The position numbers were made by a program, and so were the translations under genes. Source: Ignavibacteriaceae bacterium (lineage in GTDB: Bacteria; Bacteroidota; Ignavibacteria; Ignavibacteriales; Ignavibacteriaceae). From it: DNA of 6,161 nt. Positions 1 through 6,161 of this stretch are shown one piece after another. The stretch spans positions 1-6,161 of the forward strand of contig JANWIS010000200.1 in NCBI GenBank assembly GCA_025449775.1, given 5' to 3'. Each line of letters opens with the position of its first letter. The stretch's first letter is position 1. The notes under the pieces were generated by a model. The model ran no database searches, was not told where the DNA came from, and worked only from the letters and a program-made list of their open reading frames with translations.

Positions 1-2392
1 TACAGCATACATAAGGCAGGAAGAAATCGGCAATAATCATCTGCTGGAAAGGAACCTGTGGAGCGGCACTGACTTCATACTGCAAAACATCTTTTAAATT
101 TTCAAGGATATAGCCGCTCATCTCCACTGTATAATTGGCATCCATATTATACTGGGCGATTTGTAACAAATCGTTTTTAATATTATCTGCTTCGTCTTTG
201 CATTTATTTACCGAAGAAAGTTCTGGTTTTGCTTTTAACTGCGATTTATAATCGGTGAATTTTACGCTTTTAATCAAATCCGCTTTTACGCTGGCGTCGA
301 TGTTAATATTATCCTTATAGGCCGTGACTGCAGCCAGCAGATTCGCATGGAATAATGGCGGCGCCGGAGCTTTGAATATTGAAGTATCTACATATACCAA
401 TACAAAAGTCCCTCCTTTAGTTACACCGGCTTTGTGTTCTAATCCCGGATGTTTCTTTAAGAATGTAGAGAAGAATACATCTTTATAAGTTTTTTGCCAT
501 CTGATGTTTGCTTCTTCATATATGACAGTAAATGGATCTTCTAAGAACAATTCATTAATGTCGTCCATTCTGTCTATTAAATCTTCCGCAAGTGTCGTCA
601 GATTCGGATTGAACAACTGGATGCACCATCTGTGGAATAAAAACACATGGTTCATCTGTTTGAATATTTCGTAAAAAGATTTATAATTCGGTAGAAATTC
701 TTTCAGATCATTCGTCAGCAGATTCTTTAACTGCGCTAGAATATTTTTGAAATTATCAATATTCTGTTTGGACATAATGTTATTGTCTGCCAGCACATTT
801 CTTCTCAAATCCATCCATTTGATGACAAATTCGGTAATGTTGTAGACTCTTTTTCGAGCCAGGTCATAATCGGTTTCCAAATCGTCCCAACGTCCTTCAA
901 ACTTTAAAATATCAACATCTTTCCCCATAAAATCAACCGCATTCAATGCCGTTATTTTAAAAGGAAGTCCATAACTGTTTTTGATAAGATTAAGGTCTTT
1001 TATCGCTTTTTTATAGTTCATCCCTAAATGACCTTCAATCCTAAAGAAATTATAAGGTTCAATGTCAAACAGCAATGGTTTCTGTACGGCAAGCTTATTG
1101 GTATAATTAATTATATCGGAATGATAGGAAAGAATGGTATCATTCAGGCTTTTATCCGTGAGTTCCGGATTCCATTTTTTATTCAAATCCAAAATATTGT
1201 TGTAATAAAACGGAATTGCTTTTTCAGATAGAGCGACATCACCGTAAGAAGAAGGTGTGATTTTTATTTTACTGTTTTTTTGAATGTCAAAAGAATTAAG
1301 AATATGAGCCAATCTTTCGAAAAGGAGTGTTAGTTTTTTTAATTTCTTTTCTTCTTTTTTGGTTGCGTTTAAAGTACGGATAAAAGGTGTTCTGAATGTA
1401 TTGGCAAAATCCGAAGTTCCTCCTAAAACTACATGAAACGGAAACAGTCCTTCGTTAATACAGCACATCGTAGGATAAATTTCCCTGAAAGCAATTATCT
1501 CGTTATACGCCTGAACAATATCGGAAATCCAATCCCAAACATATTGAACATTGGTGCTTGCTTTATGGATATTGACAATCGATTCGATTTTAGCTTTGCT
1601 GTTATCCAAAACCGACAGGCTGCTTTGTGGTGTTAGGCTATTTTTATAATCTTCATATACATTATCAATAGCGTTTGATATCCCTATTACCGAAACATCA
1701 TTATATACTTTTTTAAAACCGTCTAAAACCTGTGTGCCTGTAATAATATTGGTAAAAGGAACATTATATCTCGGAAAAGTCAGCTTCGCATAAATTTCAG
1801 CCGGTTTATTTTCCTGCATCAACCCTTTGGTGAATTCACTGATAGGAATAACTAGTGGTCTAAGGTTAAACTCCATTCTTTTTCCTTTATCATCGCAATT
1901 GGTCGTCACACAATTTTTTTGATCAATTAGGGTAACTTCCAAAAATAAAATAACCACTTTATCATTAAAGAAATTGGCAGGAATAGGCTTCTTGTTGATC
2001 ACATTCGAATCCGACTCCAGTAATTCAGGACAGTTTTTTATAGGTTCATATTGCGCCGCATATTTAAAAATGTTGTTTAAATACGGTTCACGGATATAAT
2101 CTGCATGTAAAAACTGTTCTGATATTTCAAAATCATGATAATGGGAAAATATTTTTTCTTTCCAGTTAATTTGATAACCTAAAGACGTAACTGCTGTTCC
2201 ACATGCAATTTTAACAGTGTTAGAAGTGGGAAAAGAAAGTTCTAATCCGCAAACAATTCCTAATCCGGTAAGATTTTTTCGGGTAATACGATCTTGTTCC
2301 TCTAAGTGGCTCACAACAAGATTGAGCTCTTTTTGGCTTAAAACCTGATCCGCTTCAAAAACCGGATAAATAGGTGTGTTATATGCTTCCAT
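1..2392 (-). CDS. Large uncharacterised eCIS-cluster protein, possible baseplate-attached or fibre-like component, 3'-truncated
   Basis: The frame starts with ATG at 2392-2390 and runs without a stop for 797 codons to the left edge, so the C-terminus is missing. I do not know its function. The N-terminal domain (about 1-75) reads PVFEADQVLS, LEEQDRITRKNLTGLGIVCGLEL (residues 30-52) and GTAVTSLGY (65-73), which looks like a compact domain with a beta-rich end. Later conserved-looking pieces are CVTTNCDDKG (161-170), FFRIEGHLG (449-457), KGGTFVLVY (659-667) and IIADFFLPYVCC (786-797). I recall similar pieces, including the run into LPYxCC, in large Bacteroidota proteins encoded beside contractile-system baseplates. 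Residues 340-365 form a Lys/Glu-rich helix, and 500-640 is mostly helical with aromatic residues. No signal peptide or membrane segment is visible. It begins 9 bases after the baseplate gene, so it is probably made with the particle. A structural role is inferred from position; fibre, adaptor and receptor-binding roles are all possible. Confidence 0.8.
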   Translation of the reverse strand, partial: MEAYNTPIYPVFEADQVLSQKELNLVVSHLEEQDRITRKNLTGLGIVCGLELSFPTSNTVKIACGTAVTSLGYQINWKEKIFSHYHDFEISEQFLHADYIREPYLNNIFKYAAQYEPIKNCPELLESDSNVINKKPIPANFFNDKVVILFLEVTLIDQKNCVTTNCDDKGKRMEFNLRPLVIPISEFTKGLMQENKPAEIYAKLTFPRYNVPFTNIITGTQVLDGFKKVYNDVSVIGISNAIDNVYEDYKNSLTPQSSLSVLDNSKAKIESIVNIHKASTNVQYVWDWISDIVQAYNEIIAFREIYPTMCCINEGLFPFHVVLGGTSDFANTFRTPFIRTLNATKKEEKKLKKLTLLFERLAHILNSFDIQKNSKIKITPSSYGDVALSEKAIPFYYNNILDLNKKWNPELTDKSLNDTILSYHSDIINYTNKLAVQKPLLFDIEPYNFFRIEGHLGMNYKKAIKDLNLIKNSYGLPFKITALNAVDFMGKDVDILKFEGRWDDLETDYDLARKRVYNITEFVIKWMDLRRNVLADNNIMSKQNIDNFKNILAQLKNLLTNDLKEFLPNYKSFYEIFKQMNHVFLFHRWCIQLFNPNLTTLAEDLIDRMDDINELFLEDPFTVIYEEANIRWQKTYKDVFFSTFLKKHPGLEHKAGVTKGGTFVLVYVDTSIFKAPAPPLFHANLLAAVTAYKDNINIDASVKADLIKSVKFTDYKSQLKAKPELSSVNKCKDEADNIKNDLLQIAQYNMDANYTVEMSGYILENLKDVLQYEVSAAPQVPFQQMIIADFFLPYVCC

Positions 2393-2414
2393 GATATATT
2401 TTTATAAAGTTCCT
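2393..2414 (-). promoter_or_regulatory. A/T-rich junction and translation-initiation region before the uncharacterised third gene
   Basis: The baseplate gene ends with TAA at 2404-2402, and the next ATG begins at 2392 after the 9 bases AAATATATC. An AGGA lies at 2414-2411 inside the preceding gene, but with 18 bases between it and the ATG it is too far upstream to act as a normal ribosome binding site. Initiation probably relies on the A/T-rich leader and on ribosomes ending on the gene before. Confidence 0.4.
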
Positions 2415-5400
2415 AATGATGTATTTCCTAAAATGATAGGGTTGTTTGATTCACTTAACTGGCAATCGTATAAATTCCCTTCAGGATAAATATTGTTGAG
2501 CTCTTTTAATGCTACAACGAGCTCATGCAATGAATTTTTATATGCTAATTCGGCGCTTGGTGTTACGGTATTTTCGCAAAACTGCAATCTGTAATACCTG
2601 TAGTTTTCAAGCCAATTCTTATATTTTGTCTGAAACCCGAGCATGTCCGATGCATTTACCCAGCATATCTTCAATAAGACATGCGCCGGAACTTCTTGTC
2701 TGAATATTTTTTCGGCATATTTTCTAAAAATCAAGCTTTTAAAACGGGAAAGATATCCTGGCAAAACGATGGTCGCCTTAAATGAATACGGATCATTATT
2801 GGCTTCATCATCACATTCATCGTTCAGGCAAACCGTCAGTAAATCGTCGTCAGCAAAAACACTGTTTTTAAATGGTCTCAACAGAATATGCTCCAAACAG
2901 TAAAAATTCTCATAATAGATATTGAGTACTTTTATCATTTTTTGCAGATAGGCATAAGCTTCAATCTCATTGGTAAATTTCTTGTACAGTCTAGCTATTT
3001 TTTTTGTGTCATCTACCAGATAGAGGTAAAAATCACTACCAATGTTATCAATCTTATATAAATTCTGATCTAGAAAATGCAGTTGCGCCCAATCCCAATT
3101 TTCCTGTAAATTGACTGCCGGAGAAACAATTTTGAAAAGGAAATCTTCAGTTTCTGTTTCTACTGTCCATTGTGTTTGCGGAGAATCTTCGGTAACGATA
3201 TCCCGTAACGAAATAGCATTAATTCCTAATAATTTAGCCACGCGTTTCTCATATCCTCCTCTATGGTCTGTTTTCCAAAAGGGATTAAACTGCAGTGATT
3301 GCGAAACAAATTCGGCGTTCAGATAATCTATTCCCAAACCCCTGTTACTGCTTATTTCCGGATAAGCATTGATGAACTTTTGCTTGTCTTCGATTAAGTC
3401 TTCATAATCAAATGACAATCCGCCCATTCCCATCGTATCATGAGACACCCGATACATCATGAAAACATAGTCATTGAAACTTTCTGAAAATCGGGCAATT
3501 AAATGATCCAAAACCCTGTTTCTACGATCGTAAAACTGTGCTTTCGTTTCGTACAATGAAGCATCGTTCAAGGATTCTCCGTCTAACAATTTAGCTTCCA
3601 GTAGACTCGAATACAGTTTTTTGGAATAAAATTCTTTTCCTGTTAAGTCGTTTTTTTCAAGAAAAACAGGAAAGTACGTCTGGTCTAAAGGCTTGGTATC
3701 GAAAAGGTCTTTGGCATTATAAAGTTGGCTGAAAAAATCGGCTATAATCTGTTCATAAAAATACAGGTAGCCTTTCAGTTGCTTGACCTGAGATTTTCTG
3801 AGATCGGTATCTTTTTCGGAAACATAATTCTTCCCTAAGCCGTAATTGGCCGGAAATTCATCCTGAATGCTGTAATAATTTTTTAGTTCAAAATAGTCCC
3901 CGTTTTCCATCTCAAAATCATTCTTGCTGTTTTGCAGTTTCTTTTGATTAAACTGGGTTTTGTACATGATTACTTTTTGCTCCACCAACATTAATTGGTT
4001 TTCTGTAAGTAAGAATGGAATGTTCTTCTGGAACAGTAAAAGTTTCGATTTTTTAGCGTCAAATACCGGCTTAACATCACCTGAAAGTTCTAAAACCCAA
4101 CTCTTATTGCTGGCATTTACAATAGGTTTTCCTAAAGAATTGTAAGCCGTCATTAAGAAGTTTTTGACTGATTTTACGCCTTTCACCTCCATTAAAACCG
4201 CAATGATATCTGAAGCGTGGATTTCTTTGGCCAACTGTGCTTTTTCAATTTCTTCATCCTTTAAAAACCCATGAGTTAATCGAGGGCCAAGAAAAATATC
4301 CTCCGAATGATAGCCTTCATTAACCAATTGAGAAAGCGTGTAAAAATTAATCTTCGGGCTTATAATCTTATCAATTGCAATCTGAATCTGGCTCATCACT
4401 TCTATCGAATCTGCGCCGGGTTCAATTTCAATATCGGCACAAATCCCAATTTCAACTTTTTCGACGATTTCGGTACACAAATAATCTTCTGTAAGATTCC
4501 TGTTTTGATGTAACTTGATTTGGATGGTTGAAAAAATGGCCTGTATCTTGTCTTTTTTCTTCTCAAATAAGGAAATGATTTCACATACATTTTGCTCATT
4601 ATCGAAGTGATCTAAAGCCACATCAATCTCGGAAGCATCTTCCACAAAAATCCTGAAATGCAGCGAATCTGTTGGTTTAGAATATCGGTTCACAATCAGG
4701 TAAACGATACCCTGAACTTTCTTAACACTATCTATGGTAATCTTTGACGGCTTGTTCATTTTTTTGAACAACTGTGCGTCCGGATGGTTCCAGTTGGTAA
4801 ATTGGGGAACGATTTTAAGACTTACCCACCGGTTGTTTTTCCAAAACGCATGTTCTAATACCAAAGTGTTCAGATCTCCCAAAATAGGATCTTCATCCAA
4901 TTCAATTTTTACTTTGCTTAATCCTCTTAGTACTAATTTTGGCAGAAGGACATTCTGTTTATTGATGTTTTTTAAGCTTAACTTATCTTCTAATTTATTG
5001 ATGTATAAATCCGCTTCATTATCATTAGGCACTAAATAACCATCTGGCCCGATAGTCTTTTTAGCAGCCAATACCCAAGCATTAGAAACGCCTTCAATAT
5101 CGATGAGTAGTTTTCTGTAATCTATTTCCGTTAACGGTGCATTGGTGAAAATGGAAGCCGCCGAGAAAAAAGTGTTGTTCTGAATGACACCATCCTTATT
5201 GGTTAAAATGTCTTTGATGTCAAAATCTGCTCTATACCCTAATTCAGTTATGGCGTAGCACAAAACATCCAGAATAGTTATTCCGGGATCGTGCGGGTTA
5301 TAATCTGTCCAAAATTGAGATCCTAACTTTTCAATATATTTCAATCCCTCTTTAAGCAAGAATTGAAAATCTTGTGAAGGAAGTAATTTTCGGTCTTTTT

Positions 5401-5422
5401 CAATATAGTATTCCGTCAGCAT
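2402..5422 (-). CDS. Second large baseplate protein (Afp12-like position) of an extracellular contractile injection system, complete
   Basis: A complete protein of 1006 residues. The N-terminus (about 35-75) has WTDYNPHDPGITILD followed by YAITELGYR, the signature of the gp6/J-type wedge family. Residues 80-500 are mixed alpha/beta and carry no motif I recognise. A third conserved block covers 517-575: YYSIQDEFPANYGLG, then RKSQVKQLKGYLYFYEQ. Near 634-650 is RNRVLDHLIARFSESF. The C-terminal block has EHILLRP (844-850), DPYSF (877-881), IVLPG (885-889), PAH (912-914) and CW (920-921), then a helical region and NPIILGNTSLG (994-1004). I recall these C-terminal motifs from Bacteroidota eCIS baseplate proteins; their roles are unknown. 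No signal peptide or transmembrane helix is present. It starts 6 bases after the upstream baseplate gene and ends 9 bases before the next gene, so the three are probably co-transcribed. The start at 5422 is favoured because it follows the upstream stop closely and leaves about 35 residues before the signature. A baseplate role is strong; one-to-one equivalence with Afp12, Pvc12 or Alg12 is inferred. Confidence 0.86.
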   Translation of the reverse strand: MLTEYYIEKDRKLLPSQDFQFLLKEGLKYIEKLGSQFWTDYNPHDPGITILDVLCYAITELGYRADFDIKDILTNKDGVIQNNTFFSAASIFTNAPLTEIDYRKLLIDIEGVSNAWVLAAKKTIGPDGYLVPNDNEADLYINKLEDKLSLKNINKQNVLLPKLVLRGLSKVKIELDEDPILGDLNTLVLEHAFWKNNRWVSLKIVPQFTNWNHPDAQLFKKMNKPSKITIDSVKKVQGIVYLIVNRYSKPTDSLHFRIFVEDASEIDVALDHFDNEQNVCEIISLFEKKKDKIQAIFSTIQIKLHQNRNLTEDYLCTEIVEKVEIGICADIEIEPGADSIEVMSQIQIAIDKIISPKINFYTLSQLVNEGYHSEDIFLGPRLTHGFLKDEEIEKAQLAKEIHASDIIAVLMEVKGVKSVKNFLMTAYNSLGKPIVNASNKSWVLELSGDVKPVFDAKKSKLLLFQKNIPFLLTENQLMLVEQKVIMYKTQFNQKKLQNSKNDFEMENGDYFELKNYYSIQDEFPANYGLGKNYVSEKDTDLRKSQVKQLKGYLYFYEQIIADFFSQLYNAKDLFDTKPLDQTYFPVFLEKNDLTGKEFYSKKLYSSLLEAKLLDGESLNDASLYETKAQFYDRRNRVLDHLIARFSESFNDYVFMMYRVSHDTMGMGGLSFDYEDLIEDKQKFINAYPEISSNRGLGIDYLNAEFVSQSLQFNPFWKTDHRGGYEKRVAKLLGINAISLRDIVTEDSPQTQWTVETETEDFLFKIVSPAVNLQENWDWAQLHFLDQNLYKIDNIGSDFYLYLVDDTKKIARLYKKFTNEIEAYAYLQKMIKVLNIYYENFYCLEHILLRPFKNSVFADDDLLTVCLNDECDDEANNDPYSFKATIVLPGYLSRFKSLIFRKYAEKIFRQEVPAHVLLKICWVNASDMLGFQTKYKNWLENYRYYRLQFCENTVTPSAELAYKNSLHELVVALKELNNIYPEGNLYDCQLSESNNPIILGNTSLGTL

Positions 5423-5445
5423 AATTATCTATTTTATTTCTTTTA
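5423..5445 (-). promoter_or_regulatory. Short A/T-rich junction and translation-initiation region between the two baseplate genes
   Basis: The upstream gene stops with TAG at 5431-5429, and the next ATG begins at 5422 after the 6 bases ATAATT. The stretch before the start is almost pure A/T with no GGAGG-like sequence. This fits Bacteroidota, where A-rich leaders rather than Shine-Dalgarno pairing usually support initiation. The spacing suggests translational coupling and leaves no room for a promoter of the usual intergenic kind. Confidence 0.45.
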
Positions 5446-6161
5446 CCTGATGAGATTCATTAGGAATAAACAAAGTGAAATCGGTTTGGGGCGTGATTTT
5501 ATTTAAGTTTTGTATAGCTCCGCCTACTATTTCATTGTTTTCATTTAAAATATATTGGCTTACTTTAAAATCGGTTATATAATCCACATACGACTGATTG
5601 TCTATGAGTTGAATGATGGAGGAGAATTCGATCTCATTCGCAAAATTCACCTCCGTCTGGTCATAAGCCCATGGACTCAAATACACATTAATGGTATTGA
5701 TTAATTCGGCAATGTACAGTCGGGTATCCATTCCTTCCTGATGATGGAATTTTACTTTAAACTTGATTTTTACTTTTTCCAATTTTGGAGGCTTAACATT
5801 GATTCTGGCATGTGGCGAAGCAATTTTACCCAAACGTTCCTTAATCAGAAGCATTTTATTTAGGCTCAGAAGCGGTTTCCAGCTGATGTTATCCGAATTA
5901 GACGATTTGGCAATAGGGATTAAGGTTACATAACCCGCAGAAACATTGGATATTTTAGTATCGTATCGGTAATGGTTTAAGGCTTTCAATCGGAAAACTT
6001 CCGGAAACTCTTCCAAAACAATTCTCTCATAATCCCAGGTAGTGATGGCTCTGTTTTTATGGCGTAACCTTTCACTGCTTCGCATGTATAAAGAACTATC
6101 CGGCTCTGTGACTTTACCTCCAAAAGAAGCATACGGCTGTATAATTTTCTTAACATTGATA
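5429..6161 (-). CDS. Baseplate J-like (Afp11/gp6-type) protein of a contractile injection system, C-terminal part, 5'-truncated
   Basis: This is the last 243 residues of a larger protein; the frame stays open to the right edge, so the true start lies outside. The ATG at 6085-6083 is an internal Met: residues before it (visible 8-16, QPYASFGGK) belong to the same conserved block as RSSERLRHKNRA (27-38) and WDYERIVLEEFPEV (42-55). Further conserved pieces are LSPWA (161-165) and YVDYITDFKV (191-200), followed by a hydrophobic strand and a His near the C-terminus. These are the features I know from the C-termini of Bacteroidota baseplate J family proteins. In Afp/PVC-type particles and phage tails this family builds the baseplate wedge that holds the spike and triggers sheath contraction. 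No signal peptide or membrane segment is seen, as expected for a particle assembled in the cytoplasm. Related Bacteroidota proteins are, from memory, about 1000 residues or longer, so most of the gene is missing here. The next baseplate gene begins 6 bases downstream. The family call is firm; Afp11 equivalence is inferred from motif and order. Confidence 0.87.
   Translation of the reverse strand, partial: INVKKIIQPYASFGGKVTEPDSSLYMRSSERLRHKNRAITTWDYERIVLEEFPEVFRLKALNHYRYDTKISNVSAGYVTLIPIAKSSNSDNISWKPLLSLNKMLLIKERLGKIASPHARINVKPPKLEKVKIKFKVKFHHQEGMDTRLYIAELINTINVYLSPWAYDQTEVNFANEIEFSSIIQLIDNQSYVDYITDFKVSQYILNENNEIVGGAIQNLNKITPQTDFTLFIPNESHQVKEIK

Noticed and set aside
1331..1360. T-rich plus-strand run that might be read as a terminator tract or simple repeat
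   Set aside because: On the minus strand it encodes a Lys/Glu-rich helix in the third gene (about residues 345-354). There is no stem preceding it, and the frame reads through.
1028..1636. Two 67-codon plus-strand frames (1028-1231 and 1433-1636)
   Set aside because: Both lie wholly antisense to the third gene, whose frame is continuous and carries recognisable motifs. Their products resemble no family and have no plausible upstream signals.
4402..4599. 65-codon minus-strand frame inside the 1006-residue gene
   Set aside because: It is a shifted frame within the coding sequence, basic and without motifs; nothing suggests an overlapping gene or frameshift product.
2509..5039. Several plus-strand frames of 60-100 codons opposite the 1006-residue baseplate gene
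   Set aside because: They are antisense shadows of a well-supported gene, with unlikely compositions and no conserved features.
2393..5428. Promoters or terminators between the genes
   Set aside because: The gaps are only 6 and 9 bases. I found no inverted repeat with a T-run and no convincing Bacteroidota -33/-7 pair that is better than chance in AT-rich sequence.
1..6161. Type VI secretion system baseplate (TssF/TssG/TssK) as the identity of the cluster
   Set aside because: The protein sizes and the NPHDPGIT, SERLRHKNRA, LSPWA and NPIILGNT blocks fit the eCIS/J-type baseplate line. No TssF/G/K-like or membrane-complex protein is seen.

Overview
The window is an AT-rich, tightly packed stretch from a Bacteroidota bacterium, most likely a member of the Flavobacteriia. 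The assignment rests on low GC content, Lys/Asn/Ile-rich proteins, start codons without Shine-Dalgarno sequences, and protein motifs that I recognise from Bacteroidota contractile-injection-system clusters. I cannot name the genus. All coding is on the minus strand, so the operon reads from right to left.

Layout in transcription order: (1) 6161 to 5429 is the C-terminal part of a large baseplate J (phage P2 J / T4 gp6)-type protein, cut off at its 5' end by the window edge. (2) After 6 bases, 5422 to 2402 is a complete 1006-residue second baseplate protein. It has the NPHDPGIT signature at the N-terminus and the DPYSF...LPG...PAH...CW and NPIILGNT blocks at the C-terminus. (3) After 9 bases, 2392 to 1 is the first 797 residues of a large protein of no known function. 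It is open at the left edge and carries motifs that I recall from proteins sitting next to these baseplate genes in Bacteroidota. No intergenic gap exceeds 9 bases, and I see no promoter, terminator, RNA gene, mobile element, repeat family or CRISPR array.

Interpretation: this is the baseplate section of an extracellular contractile injection system (eCIS), the tailocin-like group that includes the Serratia antifeeding prophage (Afp), Photorhabdus PVC and the Algoriphagus AlgoCIS. Genes 1 and 2 correspond best to the Afp11 and Afp12 positions, which form the wedges around the central spike. Gene 3 follows directly and lies in the region where such clusters encode fibres and other accessory structural parts. 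It is the least understood and most interesting item here. Sheath, tube, spike, ATPase, cap and toxin genes are not in the window, so the full system is inferred.
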